From positions 1-50,441 of the forward strand of contig JACDZI010000017.1 in the NCBI GenBank assembly GCA_013426785.1: 50,441 bases of DNA. Direction: 5' to 3'. Below the pieces are notes generated by a model. The model had not been told where the DNA came from. It saw nothing but the letters and a program-made list of their open reading frames with translations, and made no database searches. Of the stretch, positions 26,568 to 36,417 are shown piece after piece. The number at the start of each line of letters is the position of its first letter. Within the stretch, counting starts at the first letter, position 1. Position numbers and translations under genes: made by a program. Origin of the DNA: Rhodocyclaceae bacterium. GTDB taxonomy: Bacteria; Pseudomonadota; Gammaproteobacteria; Burkholderiales; Rhodocyclaceae.

Positions 26568-27266
26568 TTAACGGCGCAACAGCGGCCGGACAAGAATTTC
26601 GATTCGCAGGCGGCTTTTCACCGGAAAGTCATCAATCCGGGCTGGTTCGAAAGCGATTTTTCCAAACTGCCTCGCCAGGGCCTCCGCGAGTCCAGGGTTG
26701 ACAGCGGCATCCCCGATTTCAACCCGGTCAATGCGCCCGACCTCATTGATGAAGAGTATCAGATGTAGCTTGCCTGCCCCCCCCAGGTTATCGAGTTCCG
26801 TTGTCTCCAATTCCGGTTCGTCCAGTACCCGCGGACGCAGCGATACCTCGTTAGCATCATAGTAGTTGGGCAGCGGCAAGCCCGGAGGCAGTGCCGGGTT
26901 TGCATGGCGTTCTGCCGGGTCGAGCGTGAAGCCACCGCTACCTAGCTCGGTCGCGACGATGGCAGGCGCACTCGGCATTACAGGTCGTGACAGTGGCGAT
27001 TTTGGCTCAACCGGAGTAGTCATGGCCACCGCAGGCAGTAGCTGGTACGACGCCAGCCTGACGGTTATCGGGGCAGCAGACCCTGTCGCCTGAGCGCGCG
27101 GTTCGGCAGCATTCTGCACTCTTGACCAGTGGGCATCACCCGGATGGGTGAATAGGGCTCCCGCATGGATGGATAGTGAAATTGTCATGGCCACCGCCAA
27201 TCTCAACCACGCAGCATGCTGCGCCGCAACCAGCGAGGTAGGATGGATCAAGGTTGATTCAGACAT
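26568..27266 (-). CDS. TonB-like C-terminal domain protein
   Basis: A 232-residue protein starting MSESTLIHPTSL at 27266. A membrane segment at about residues 20-40 (WLRLAVAMTISLSIHAGALF) is followed by a Pro-rich periplasmic stretch (VEPKSPLSRPVMPSAP), then a C-terminal domain with the TonB-like pattern LHLILFINEVGRIDRVEIGD and GLAEALARQFGKIAFEPARID. This layout matches energy-transducer TonB proteins, but ExbB and ExbD are not encoded nearby and the membrane helix lacks a clear SHLS motif. It precedes the pilin operon divergently. It may be a TonB paralogue or a pilus-region envelope protein; function is unproven. Confidence 0.7.
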   Translation of the reverse strand: MSESTLIHPTSLVAAQHAAWLRLAVAMTISLSIHAGALFTHPGDAHWSRVQNAAEPRAQATGSAAPITVRLASYQLLPAVAMTTPVEPKSPLSRPVMPSAPAIVATELGSGGFTLDPAERHANPALPPGLPLPNYYDANEVSLRPRVLDEPELETTELDNLGGAGKLHLILFINEVGRIDRVEIGDAAVNPGLAEALARQFGKIAFEPARIDDFPVKSRLRIEILVRPLLRR

Positions 27267-27434
27267 GTTTTCGATAGGGTAGCCCGGCTCGGCGGGTCTT
27301 GCCGGGTGGATGCAACGATAATCGAAACACCCATAATTGCTACCCGCCATTCATAAGCTCCAACAAACCATTCGTCGTGAAATGCTGGTATTGAATGGGT
27401 GGGACGCTAACATCATGATCAAGGAGAAAACCCA

Positions 27435-27857
27435 ATGGCACTTCCCATCATCCAACACACCCACCGTTCGGCGCGTGGCTTTTCACTCATCGAATTGATG
27501 GTCGTCATAGCCATCATCAGTATTCTTTCTGCGATTGCGCTTCCCTCTTATCGGGATTACCTGGCGCGCGGTTTCATTTCGGGTGCAACCGGTGCCGTAT
27601 CCGAAATACGTACGCGCGCCGAACAGTGGTTTGCCGACCGGCGCACCTACGTCGGCTTTTCCTGCGCACCGACCGGGGCGCCGGAGAATTTTGCCGTCAC
27701 CTGTACTGCCGACACCAATACGTACACGATTAGCGCGACAGGGTCTGGCTCAATGTCGGGCTATTCCTATACGATCAACCAGTCGAACGCGAAAACTTCG
27801 ACTACCCCAACTTCTTCAGGTGCTTGCTGGATCACCAAAAATGGCGGGGTCTGCTGA
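27435..27857 (+). CDS. Type IV pilin (PilE-like)
   Basis: A 140-residue pilin. The class III signal is RSARGFSLIELMVVIAIISI: cleavage after Gly leaves an N-terminal Phe with Glu5, followed by the hydrophobic assembly helix. The globular part has SYRDYLARGFISGATGAVSEI and RAEQWFADRRTYVGFSC, and a C-terminal Cys pair (CWITKNGGVC) for the D-loop. It opens the cluster pilE-fimT-pilV-pilW-pilX-pilY1, whereas in Pseudomonas PilE is last. AAGGAG lies 8 nt ahead of the ATG. Its stop shares one base with the next ATG. It is more likely a minor pilin than the major subunit. Confidence 0.88.
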   Translation: MALPIIQHTHRSARGFSLIELMVVIAIISILSAIALPSYRDYLARGFISGATGAVSEIRTRAEQWFADRRTYVGFSCAPTGAPENFAVTCTADTNTYTISATGSGSMSGYSYTINQSNAKTSTTPTSSGACWITKNGGVC

Positions 27858-28420
27858 TGTCCGTGCGCCGCCATCGCGGAGTTACCGCCCTTGAGTTGAT
27901 CATTGTTGTTGCGGTGATGGGGGTGATACTGCTGATTGCCATGCCGTCGTTCATGTCGATGATGGCAAACCAACGGATCAAAACCACGGCCGAATCTTTA
28001 CGAGCCGGGTTGCAGTCTGCGCGCATGGAGGCTATCAAACGGGGCCGTGGAGTCGTGTTCAGCATGGCAACCCTGGATTCGTCGTGGATTGTCGGCTGTG
28101 AAATACCGATCAGTGAAGATAACGATGGCGATGGCCTGGCTGACTGTCCAGCTCAGATCCAGTTTTCCGCCAGTGTGGTGGGCGGGGCTGATTCAATCAC
28201 CATCACATCCGATGACGGTACGCTCGCGACCTTCACCCCCATCGGACTGGTTCGTCAGGTCAATCAGGATGGGTCTACTCCGTTCACGCAGATCAATGTG
28301 ACGGCGCCCTTAGTCAATGTCGCCGGGTTGCGGCCGATGCGTGTCCTGCTGCCTGCAGGTGGATTGTCGCGCATTTGCGACCCGGCGGTGACAGATTCTG
28401 GAGACACACGAAAATGCTGA
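27857..28420 (+). CDS. fimT: Minor pilin FimT/GspH family
   Basis: A 187-residue minor pseudopilin with a type III signal (RHRGVTALELIIVVAVMGVI; Glu5 follows the cleavage) and a FimT/GspH body: MMANQRIKTTAESLRAGLQSARMEAIKRGRGVVF, then the trailing SRICDP. FimT has been linked to DNA binding during natural transformation in other bacteria, so it is of interest beside the dispersed repeat. Start and previous stop share a base, and its stop overlaps the pilV start by 7 bp. Confidence 0.88.
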   Translation: MSVRRHRGVTALELIIVVAVMGVILLIAMPSFMSMMANQRIKTTAESLRAGLQSARMEAIKRGRGVVFSMATLDSSWIVGCEIPISEDNDGDGLADCPAQIQFSASVVGGADSITITSDDGTLATFTPIGLVRQVNQDGSTPFTQINVTAPLVNVAGLRPMRVLLPAGGLSRICDPAVTDSGDTRKC

Positions 28421-28830
28421 AAAATCAGGCTGGCTCGATTCTTATCGAAGGGCTCGTCTCTGTCGCCATCTTTGCCTTTGGGGTTTTGGCGCTGATAGGT
28501 ATGCAGTCGGTTGCCATCAAAAATGCCAGTCAAGCCCAGTACCGCAACGAGGCGGGCCAGTTGGCCAACCAGATTCTCAGCCAGATCATGGTCGATCAGG
28601 CGAACACCGCCAACTACGACGATGACAGTTCCGGTAGTCCGGCCAAGGACGCGTGGCTCACCCAGGTCCAGAACGTGTTACCGAACGGTACCGGCTCGGT
28701 TGCTTATGTCGATACGTCAACGACACCGCGACAAGTCACCATCACCCTGACATGGCGTTCCCCCGGTGAGGAGGTTGGCCAGGAGCATCAGTACGTCGTT
28801 ACGGCCACTGCCATGCCGGCGGTGAATTAG
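28414..28830 (+). CDS. pilV: Type IV pilus modification protein PilV
   Basis: A 138-residue minor pilin. The signal segment NQAGSILIEGLVSVAIFAFG has the Glu5 equivalent and a hydrophobic helix. The PilV pattern RNEAGQLANQILSQIMVD follows, and ITLTWRSPGEE lies near the end. It starts inside the last bases of fimT, so translation is coupled. In related systems PilV sits in the tip complex with PilW, PilX and PilY1. Confidence 0.9.
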   Translation: MLKNQAGSILIEGLVSVAIFAFGVLALIGMQSVAIKNASQAQYRNEAGQLANQILSQIMVDQANTANYDDDSSGSPAKDAWLTQVQNVLPNGTGSVAYVDTSTTPRQVTITLTWRSPGEEVGQEHQYVVTATAMPAVN

Positions 28831-28841
28831 GAGAGGGGCGC

Positions 28842-29924
28842 ATGGCTATCCACCCTGGACAAAAAGGCTTTTCGCTGATCGAATTGATGATTGGCGTAGC
28901 CCTCGCCTTGGTCGCTTTATTGGCATTGACCGCCATTTTGGCGGGGTTTAATCAGCAAAAAAAGGCGACCGTCAGTACCTCGGATGCACAAGTGGCCGGT
29001 GGGGTAGCCGCATTCATGATCGAGCGCGATTTGCGCAGGGCAGGTTATGGCATCAACAGCGAACCCTTACTCAATTGCTCCCTTCATCTGAAGGACACCA
29101 GCGGCGGCCCCGTCCCCATGCAACTCCAGCCGGTCGCCATTACCGCAGGCGCCACCGACCAGATTTCTATTGTCTATGGTGTCGCGCGGCACGGTTGGTA
29201 CTATGCGACGCTGACCCCCCCGACCGGCACCAATTTTCCCGGTGACCAGAGCGACCTGACGGTAGACAATGTTTACGGGTTCAAGGTAGGCGACTTGATC
29301 GCCATCGGCCAGAGCGGGGTTGATCCCGATGCGAATGGCGTCAATGACTGCTCGCTGCGGGAAGTAACGGCGATTGACCCGTTTGCTTTCCGCTTGTCGC
29401 ATGCGGGTGGAACCTACAACACGACAGGCGGAGAGGGTATTCCCTATACCAAGGGGGCGCGTATCTACAACCTGGGGCTGGCGGCCAATGCCGAATTGCC
29501 CGAAGTCATTACCTATGCCATCAATGCCAATAATGAGCTGACCATGACTAGTCGTCAGACGGGATTCCAGCCGGTTGCCATCGGCGAGAACATCGTCATG
29601 CTGCGCGCCTGGTACTGCAAGGATACGGTGAATGCCATACCCAGCACGATTAACACCTGCGATCAGACGCTGCCGCTCAACGTGGCGGCCTGGCGCCAGG
29701 TGATCGCTGTTCGTTTTGCCGTGGTTTCCCGCAGCCCCAATCGCGAGAATACCGCTATCAGCGATGCCACCCTGCCACTCTGGCCGGACATGACCTTGCC
29801 TTCCGGCCCGGTGTTGGCGGGGCCGACGCTGGCCTTGACTGCCGAACAGCAGCACTATCGTTACCGCGTCTATGGCACGCTGGTTCCCATTCGCAACATG
29901 ATCTGGCAGGTTCCAACCAACTGA
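28842..29924 (+). CDS. pilW: Type IV pilus assembly protein PilW
   Basis: A 360-residue minor pilin. Signal: GQKGFSLIELMIGVALALVA; then FNQQKKATVSTSDAQVAGGVAAFMIERDLRRAGYGI, a PilW hallmark, and a long globular part ending in ALTAEQQHYRYRVYGTLVPIRNM. It is part of the tip/priming complex that initiates pilus assembly and presents PilY1. AGGAGAGG precedes its ATG and pilX follows after 11 bp. Confidence 0.92.
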   Translation: MAIHPGQKGFSLIELMIGVALALVALLALTAILAGFNQQKKATVSTSDAQVAGGVAAFMIERDLRRAGYGINSEPLLNCSLHLKDTSGGPVPMQLQPVAITAGATDQISIVYGVARHGWYYATLTPPTGTNFPGDQSDLTVDNVYGFKVGDLIAIGQSGVDPDANGVNDCSLREVTAIDPFAFRLSHAGGTYNTTGGEGIPYTKGARIYNLGLAANAELPEVITYAINANNELTMTSRQTGFQPVAIGENIVMLRAWYCKDTVNAIPSTINTCDQTLPLNVAAWRQVIAVRFAVVSRSPNRENTAISDATLPLWPDMTLPSGPVLAGPTLALTAEQQHYRYRVYGTLVPIRNMIWQVPTN

Positions 29925-29935
29925 GGCAGGCAGAC

Positions 29936-30562
29936 ATGAAACGCGAACAAGGTTTCATCCTCTTCATTGCACTCACCATGCTGGCCTTGATGACGATCAT
30001 TGCCCTTGCACTGGTGCGCGCCGTGGATACGACCAACGAGGTGGCGAACAATATCGGCTTCGTCCAGTCCACGCTGATTTCCAGCGATAGCGGTCTTGAG
30101 GCCGCCACGACCTGGCTGCAGGGCAACCCGGGTCTTCTGAACGCGGATGACGACACGAATGGTTACTATGCGCGCGATGTCGAATTGCTGGCCACCAACC
30201 AGTTGATCGACTACACCGGCAGTGCCTCGCCGGGTAACGTAAACGACGATGTCGATTGGGACAATACCGGCAACGGACCCTATAAGGTCAAACTGCATGC
30301 CGCCGCCGATACGGCCGGCAACCAGATTGCCTACATCATCCACCGCCTGTGCGATGCCTACGGCTCACCGGGGGCCAGCGGTGTGCGTTGCGCCCGCATG
30401 AGTCTGAGCGCGACCGGGGGCGCATCGAAAAGCGGTGCCGGCGGCTATGGCAGCCTGGCCATTTCGACCAAATCGCAAATCTATTACCGGATCACCACCC
30501 GGGCCAAGGGCCCACGCAATACGGCCAGTTTCACCCAGGCCACCATTGTCATCGAATATTGA
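29936..30562 (+). CDS. pilX: Type IV pilus assembly protein PilX
   Basis: A 208-residue PilX protein. REQGFILFIALTMLALMTII is the type III-like segment, with Leu/Phe rather than Glu at position 5, as is common in PilX. NIGFVQSTLISSDSGLEAATTWL follows, then a globular part with a Cys pair. It works with PilW and PilV. The product is encoded 11 bp after pilW and 12 bp before pilY1. Confidence 0.9.
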   Translation: MKREQGFILFIALTMLALMTIIALALVRAVDTTNEVANNIGFVQSTLISSDSGLEAATTWLQGNPGLLNADDDTNGYYARDVELLATNQLIDYTGSASPGNVNDDVDWDNTGNGPYKVKLHAAADTAGNQIAYIIHRLCDAYGSPGASGVRCARMSLSATGGASKSGAGGYGSLAISTKSQIYYRITTRAKGPRNTASFTQATIVIEY

Positions 30563-30574
30563 ACGGGGACCACC

Positions 30575-33500
30575 ATGAGACATTTCCTCCGGCTTCTGAA
30601 GTCCGCCCTCTGCATCGGCAGTGTTCTTGTTGGAACCCAGGCCCACTCCTATGACGTGCTGGATATTTCGGCCGAACCGCTGGGTACCGGTACGGGCTTG
30701 TCGGTCAAACCCAACCTCTGGTTCATCCTCGACGATTCAGGCAGTATGAACTCGACCTTTACGCCTGATTATGTCAGCAGCTCGATCTGCTCGACCAACA
30801 TGAGCGCGCCCGGTTCGACCTACGATTGCGGCATTGGCGACGCCCCCTACATGGCAGCCGGGTTCAACAAGAGCTACTACAACCCGGCGATCACCTACAC
30901 ACCGCCGGTCGATTCCAGCGGCACCTCCCTCGGCAATGCCACTCCGACGGCAGCCAAGGGCAATGCCTTCCAGTATCCCGGTGCGAGTTCGCCCGTGACC
31001 ACGAGCTGTTATTCCACGGCATACTCCAATATTGGCAGCCACGGCAACAAGGTCTGTGATTTGACGACCAAGTTCCCACACCGTTACTACTGCAAAAGCG
31101 GCGTGGCTGTGAGCACGGCTAATTGCGTTGAACCGCAGACAGGTACGCCGTATGCCTATCCCAATGGTACCTATCTTTATCGTGTGGCAGGGACTGTATC
31201 TGTCTCACGTAAATCGAACGAGGCCACGATAGAGACAGCCGCACCGCACTATTTGTCAGTTGGGCAGGTGGTCTCGATAGACGATGTGTCCGTTGGGCCG
31301 GGGGTCTCGACAGAAGGTGAAGGCACTGGTAACAGTTTCAATGGCCGCTTTGTCATCACGGCTGTCCCGACAGCAACCACGTTCACTTATTTGAATGCAG
31401 GTCCGTATACAGAGAAGACTCCAGACACTGATGGATCAGTCTATTGGACGCCCGACGGTGCGCCTTATTACTACGTAATGTCCGGTTCTCCGATCTGGTG
31501 TAGTGATAAGGGGCTGACGAACTGCCCTGGCACCAAGTGGTCATCGACAAATAAGTACCCCCGCTTCGGTTGGGGAGGTGCGGTTGAGGGAGTGGCCTCC
31601 GCCGTAACCGTAACCGTTACCAAGGCAGGCGGCAGTGGCTGTGATCTGGACCGGTGGTGGCTGCCATGTCGGGTGACCACCATCATGGTGGATAGCCGTG
31701 GTGCCAATGAATTGCTGCTTTATGAACCAACGTCAGACCGATCTCAACGCGTAAGCGTCGGCACTACCGACAACAATGCCACCCGCCAGCATCTTGCAGA
31801 TGAGATCATGTGGGCCATCAACTTATCGGGGAGGTTTGAAGCCACGCCGACCGTCTCCTGTAGCGGCAGGGGGACGAATTGTCAGCCGAAATTCATCGTT
31901 ACTGCCCCGCCGGGAGCGACGGCGGCACAAACCGCGACTACCGGCAACGATACCTTCAACAATAAGACGCTGACGATAACCGACAACAGCGCCAACATCA
32001 CCACGACGGTGTCCAACAACGGCCGGTTCTCCGGTGGCAAAAATTACCAGGCATCCTCCGCGGGCGTCACTTTTACCCGCTACGACATCGTCCCGGGAAA
32101 TACCTTCCCGAAAGCGGCGACGCGCACCGATTGTGCCGGCGCCACTTGTAACCATACCGAAGAGTTGCAGAACTTCGCCAACTGGTTCTCCTACTATCGT
32201 GGTCGCCTGCTGATGACCAAGTCGGCGATTGCCCGGGCCTTCAAGGATGTCAACGATGCATCGCCCGGCATTGGTTTCCGTGTCGGCTTCTCGGTGATCA
32301 GCGTGGGCACCAGCAACCCGCAGGGCAGCTTTGCCGAGTTGGGTATTGCCGACTTCAATGCCAGCCAGCGCAGCAGTTTCTATAGCAAGCTCTTCGCCAT
32401 CACGCCCAACAGTGGGACCCCGTTGCGCACGGCGCTGTCGCGCGCCGGCCAGATGTATGCCGGCAATCTGGGTACCGATCCGATGCAGTATTCCTGTCAG
32501 CAGAACTACACTTTTCTGGCGACGGATGGCTACTGGAACAACGACATCGAGCTGAATACCAACTTCAACATGACGCGGGAGGGCCCGGTGGGCAATGCCG
32601 ATCCCTCGGCATCCACCAATGCGCCTTACAAGGACAAACGGGATCAATCCGATACGCTGGCCGACATCGCCCGCTACTACTACAAGAACGACCTGAAGAC
32701 CAGCGTCATGGATGACGTGCCCAAGGCTTCAGGAGACGAGACCACAGATGCAAAAATGTGGCAGCACATGAAGACCTTCACCATGGGACTGGGCGTGGAT
32801 GGCAACCTCACCTTCTGTTCCTCCTATGCCGCTGGTTGTTCGGCCGACTACAACACCATCCTGGCCGATGGCGCAAAGGACTGGGGCAACCCGATCACCA
32901 ATCCGAAGTCCGACCGTATTGACGATCTGTGGCATGCGGCGGTGAATGGCCATGGCCAATATTTCTCGGCAGCCGATCCCAATGATGTGGCTGACGGCAT
33001 TGCGAAGGCTTTGGCCGCAACCGAGCAGCAGACCGGTTCGGCGGCGGCAGCAGCGACCTCGAACCTCGAACCGGTGGCCGGTGACAACTACGCCTATGTC
33101 GCCAGCTATACGACCAATGTCTGGGATGGCAACCTTGAAGCGAAGAACATCAATCTTTCCACGGGGGAACTGTCGAGCAGTTCTGTCTGGTCGGCACGCG
33201 ACCAACTGGATACCCTTGCGCAGGGCACCGGGCGCATCATCTACACCTACGGAGACGATCCGCTGACAACCCCCGCGGTTGAAAAGAAGAAGCTTATGAC
33301 GTGGTCCAGATTGACCACCGCCGAGCAGGTCTACTTCAATCCCGCCCAGATGACAGCGTGCAATCCCGTCGCCAACTGTCCCGGCGCGACCAGCGAAGTC
33401 CTGTTCGACTTCATTACCGGCAAGCTCGATGCCACGACCAACAGCACCTTCCGTGTACGCGAACACGTATTGGGAGACATTGTCAGTTCGCAGCCGGTTT

Positions 33501-34822
33501 ACGTGAAGACCCCGGGGTTCAACTATGCCGACTCGGGTTACGCCAGCTATAAAACCACCACCCGCCAGGGTATGGTCTATGTGGGCGCCAATGATGGCTT
33601 CTTACATGCCTTCAATGCCGATACCGGATCTGAAGTGTGGGCTTACGCACCCAGCGCGGTAATGCCCAATCTGTGGCGGCTTGCCGATCCTGCGTATAGC
33701 CACAGGTTCTATGTGGATGGCACCCTGACGGCCGCCGATGTGAAGGATTCCGGCTGGAAAACCATCCTCGTGGGAGGCATGAACGATGGCGGCAAGCATT
33801 ACTACGCTTGGGATGTCACGCTGCCAGCCTCCCCTGAACTGCTTTGGGAGTTCACGGATACCGACATGGGCTTTACCTACGGCAACCCGGTCGTCACCAA
33901 GCTGGCCGATGGCAGTTGGGTGGTATTGCTCACCTCCGGTTACAACAATGCCAGCGGTAAAGGTTGCCTCTATGTTCTCGATGCAATCACCGGCGCTGAA
34001 AAGATGTCAAAAATATGCGTCAGTGGCGGATCATCAACCAGCCAGATCGGCCTGGCGAAGATTGCCAACTGGGTGGATGACTTGATGGTCAATAATACGA
34101 CCAAGTATGTTTATGGCGGCGACCTGAATGGCGACATGTGGCGTTTCGACCTCGATGCTGGCACAGTCACTTTGCTGGCTTCGGTAGGTGAACCGATCAC
34201 GACCCGACCCGAACTGGCCGAGGTCAAGGACAAGCGTGTCGTCTTGTTCGGCACCGGCTTGTTCCTACAGGGCGCCGATCGAACCGATGCGGATGATCGG
34301 GCTATCTATGCCATCAAGGACGATGGTACGACCTACTATTCGAGCGTCAAGGGTAACAGGCAATTTGTTGAGCAAACGTATACCGCGACCGGCAGTACCC
34401 GAACACTTTCAAGCTATCCAGTGGATTGGGACTCCCGGGGAGGTTGGTATATCCCCCTGCCGGATAGCGGCGAGCGCGTCAACGTCGATCCGAAGATCCA
34501 GCTGGGCACCATGGTAATTGCCTCAAACGTTCCAACGACAGTGGGCGCCAATACCTGTACCGTCGGCGGCTATGCCTGGATCAACTACATCGATTTTGCT
34601 ACCGGTTCCGATGTCAAGAACATCAATGGAGAGACCATCTATCCTTCGCTAAAGATTGAAGGTGCGCTCGCGGTCGGTGTCAACATCGTCCGACTCCCCG
34701 ACGGTAAGGTTGTTGCCATTATCACGACGGCTGACAACCGCCACCCGGTGACGGAAGTTCCCGTCGGCGTAGGCAGCAGCAAGGCGCGGCGGATCTCGTG
34801 GCGGGAGATCATCAACAACTGA
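30575..34822 (+). CDS. pilY1: Type IV pilus tip adhesin PilY1
   Basis: A 1415-residue PilY1/PilC-type protein: Sec signal (SALCIGSVLVGTQAHS), a von Willebrand A region whose MIDAS motif DDSGSMN is at about residue 53, and a C-terminal quinoprotein-like beta-propeller (about 1000-1340; YVGANDGFLHAFNADTGSEVW, DLNGDMWRFDLDAGT). The rest of the vWA fold (FANWFSYYRGRLLMTKSAI) appears only at about residue 530, so ~470 residues are inserted after the MIDAS. At about 205-285 this insert contains a segment resembling repeats in phage tail proteins (YLSVGQVVSIDDVS ... FNGRFVITAVPTATTFTY). PilY1 proteins mediate adhesion, surface sensing and pilus extension. The terminator after the stop also overlaps the tRNA-Thr promoter. 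Confidence 0.93.
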   Translation: MRHFLRLLKSALCIGSVLVGTQAHSYDVLDISAEPLGTGTGLSVKPNLWFILDDSGSMNSTFTPDYVSSSICSTNMSAPGSTYDCGIGDAPYMAAGFNKSYYNPAITYTPPVDSSGTSLGNATPTAAKGNAFQYPGASSPVTTSCYSTAYSNIGSHGNKVCDLTTKFPHRYYCKSGVAVSTANCVEPQTGTPYAYPNGTYLYRVAGTVSVSRKSNEATIETAAPHYLSVGQVVSIDDVSVGPGVSTEGEGTGNSFNGRFVITAVPTATTFTYLNAGPYTEKTPDTDGSVYWTPDGAPYYYVMSGSPIWCSDKGLTNCPGTKWSSTNKYPRFGWGGAVEGVASAVTVTVTKAGGSGCDLDRWWLPCRVTTIMVDSRGANELLLYEPTSDRSQRVSVGTTDNNATRQHLADEIMWAINLSGRFEATPTVSCSGRGTNCQPKFIVTAPPGATAAQTATTGNDTFNNKTLTITDNSANITTTVSNNGRFSGGKNYQASSAGVTFTRYDIVPGNTFPKAATRTDCAGATCNHTEELQNFANWFSYYRGRLLMTKSAIARAFKDVNDASPGIGFRVGFSVISVGTSNPQGSFAELGIADFNASQRSSFYSKLFAITPNSGTPLRTALSRAGQMYAGNLGTDPMQYSCQQNYTFLATDGYWNNDIELNTNFNMTREGPVGNADPSASTNAPYKDKRDQSDTLADIARYYYKNDLKTSVMDDVPKASGDETTDAKMWQHMKTFTMGLGVDGNLTFCSSYAAGCSADYNTILADGAKDWGNPITNPKSDRIDDLWHAAVNGHGQYFSAADPNDVADGIAKALAATEQQTGSAAAAATSNLEPVAGDNYAYVASYTTNVWDGNLEAKNINLSTGELSSSSVWSARDQLDTLAQGTGRIIYTYGDDPLTTPAVEKKKLMTWSRLTTAEQVYFNPAQMTACNPVANCPGATSEVLFDFITGKLDATTNSTFRVREHVLGDIVSSQPVYVKTPGFNYADSGYASYKTTTRQGMVYVGANDGFLHAFNADTGSEVWAYAPSAVMPNLWRLADPAYSHRFYVDGTLTAADVKDSGWKTILVGGMNDGGKHYYAWDVTLPASPELLWEFTDTDMGFTYGNPVVTKLADGSWVVLLTSGYNNASGKGCLYVLDAITGAEKMSKICVSGGSSTSQIGLAKIANWVDDLMVNNTTKYVYGGDLNGDMWRFDLDAGTVTLLASVGEPITTRPELAEVKDKRVVLFGTGLFLQGADRTDADDRAIYAIKDDGTTYYSSVKGNRQFVEQTYTATGSTRTLSSYPVDWDSRGGWYIPLPDSGERVNVDPKIQLGTMVIASNVPTTVGANTCTVGGYAWINYIDFATGSDVKNINGETIYPSLKIEGALAVGVNIVRLPDGKVVAIITTADNRHPVTEVPVGVGSSKARRISWREIINN

Positions 34823-34838
34823 TGGCCTGCGCGACAGT

Positions 34839-34869
34839 TTGATCTGTGAACAAATCGGGCGGTTATAAT
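34839..34869 (+). promoter_or_regulatory. Candidate tRNA-Thr promoter within hairpin
   Basis: A perfect TATAAT at 34864-34869 lies about 20 bp before the tRNA 5' end, in the loop of the pil-operon terminator hairpin. A -35-like TTGATC is at 34839-34844 with a long 19 bp spacer. The -10 box is convincing, the -35 weak. Confidence 0.6.
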
Positions 34870-34888
34870 CGCGCCCGATTTGTTTTTT
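34851..34888 (+). terminator. Intrinsic terminator of the pil operon
   Basis: An 11 bp perfect stem (34851-34861 pairs with 34872-34882; CAAATCGGGCG / CGCCCGATTTG), a 10-nt loop and a run of six T directly after. It lies 29 bp beyond the pilY1 stop and just ahead of tRNA-Thr. Confidence 0.85.
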
Positions 34889-34889
34889 C

Positions 34890-34965
<76 letters not shown>

Positions 34966-35015
34966 ATAAAATCCGGCTCCCGCGATGGGGGCCGTTCTGG
35001 TTGATAAAGTACCCC

Positions 35016-35465
35016 ATGGATGTTCGCTCCCAAGCTTTTGACCGTATACGCCGCTTCCTGAGCGGCGGGCTTGACATAGTCGAGTATCTCGGCTTGGTAA
35101 TCATCGGCATTGCCACCACGGCGGCTATGTACCATGAAGTCGTCACCATGGTTGCCGCCAGCCGCGTACAGCTGGCTGACCTGCTGCTGATGTTCCTCTA
35201 CCTGGAAGTGTTGGCGATGATCGGCCAGTATTTCAAGTCCGGTCAGTTGCCGGTACGCTTCCCGATGTATATCGCCATGGTCGCGCTGGCCCGCTACCTG
35301 ATTCTCGACATCAAGGACATGACCGAATGGCGCATGCTGGCGGTCGCCATGGCCATACTCCTGCTGACGCTGGGCGTGCTGGCCATCCGCTACGGCCACG
35401 TGCGTTTCCCCTATCGCGAGGATGCCAGCGAAGGCACTGCCGAAAAACCGTTTGTGAAAGAGTAA
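35016..35465 (+). CDS. psiE: PsiE family inner-membrane protein
   Basis: A 149-residue protein of the PsiE (phosphate-starvation-inducible) family with four membrane segments: [51 protein letters not shown] and [18 protein letters not shown]. The family motif near [13 protein letters not shown] is present. The function of PsiE is not known. It starts 51 bp after tRNA-Thr and ends 2 bp before purC. No Pho box is evident in the short leader. Confidence 0.87.
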   Translation: MDVRSQAFDRIRRFLSGGLDIVEYLGLVIIGIATTAAMYHEVVTMVAASRVQLADLLLMFLYLEVLAMIGQYFKSGQLPVRFPMYIAMVALARYLILDIKDMTEWRMLAVAMAILLLTLGVLAIRYGHVRFPYREDASEGTAEKPFVKE

Positions 35466-35467
35466 TC

Positions 35468-36349
35468 ATGCCCCAGCCCCTCTTTGAAGCCTCCATCACC
35501 AGCCTGCCGCTGCTCGGCCGCGGCAAGGTGCGCGATATCTTCGCCGTTGGCGGGGACAAGATGCTGATCGTCACCACCGACCGCCTGTCGGCCTTCGACG
35601 TAATCCTGCCGGATCCGATTCCCGGCAAGGGCGCGGTGCTGACGGCGGTGGCCGACTTCTGGTTCAAGAAGCTCGCCCACATCCTGCCCAACCAACTGAC
35701 CGGCATCGATCCCGAAACAGTGGTGGCCCCTGTCGAGCGTGACCAGGTGCGTGGGCGCGCCATCGTGGTGAAGAAGCTCAAGCCACTGCCAATCGAGGCG
35801 GTGGTGCGCGGCTACCTGATCGGTTCCGGCTGGAAAGACTACCAGGCGACCGGCAAGGTCTGCGGCATTCCCCTGCCGGCTGGCCTGCAGATGGCGCAGC
35901 AGCTTCCCGAGCCATTGTTTACGCCTTCCACCAAGGCCGAGATCGGCACTCACGACGAGAACATCGACTACGCCGCCGTCGAGAAGACCGTCGGCCCTGT
36001 CCTTGCTGCCCAGGTGCGCGATGCCGCGTTGCAACTCTATAGCGAAGCGGCGGCCTATGCCTTGACGCGCGGCATCATCATCGCTGACACCAAGTTCGAA
36101 TTCGGGCTCGATGCGGCGGGTACGCTGCACCTGATCGACGAGGTGCTGACCCCCGATTCCTCGCGCTTCTGGCCGGCAGACACTTATGAGGTCGGCACCA
36201 GCCCGGCCAGTTTCGACAAGCAGTTCGTGCGCGACTACCTTGAAACGATCGACTGGAACAAGCAGGCGCCGGGGCCGCGGCTGCCGGCCGGCATCCTCGA
36301 GAAAACTTCCGCGAAATACCGCGAAGCGCTGGACCGCCTGATTACCTGA
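35468..36349 (+). CDS. purC: SAICAR synthetase
   Basis: PurC (phosphoribosylaminoimidazole-succinocarboxamide synthase) joins aspartate to CAIR in purine synthesis. At 293 residues it belongs to the longer, yeast-like class. Motifs: [28 protein letters not shown] at the start, [18 protein letters not shown], and [30 protein letters not shown] at the end. The ATG at 35468 fits the family start; the open frame extends back into psiE. A dispersed repeat begins 3 bp after the stop. Confidence 0.96.
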   Translation: MPQPLFEASITSLPLLGRGKVRDIFAVGGDKMLIVTTDRLSAFDVILPDPIPGKGAVLTAVADFWFKKLAHILPNQLTGIDPETVVAPVERDQVRGRAIVVKKLKPLPIEAVVRGYLIGSGWKDYQATGKVCGIPLPAGLQMAQQLPEPLFTPSTKAEIGTHDENIDYAAVEKTVGPVLAAQVRDAALQLYSEAAAYALTRGIIIADTKFEFGLDAAGTLHLIDEVLTPDSSRFWPADTYEVGTSPASFDKQFVRDYLETIDWNKQAPGPRLPAGILEKTSAKYREALDRLIT

Positions 36350-36352
36350 ACG

Positions 36353-36375
36353 CCGTCCTGCCGGCGCCGACTTTT
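36353..36375 (-). repeat. Dispersed 23 bp repeat, copy 8
   Basis: On the minus strand AAAA is followed by GTCGGCGCCGGCAGGACGG, 17/19 to consensus. It starts 3 bp after the purC stop. Confidence 0.85.
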
Positions 36376-36417
36376 TGCGGGCATTGATTTCATGCCCGTC
36401 ACTCCCATGTGGACCCT

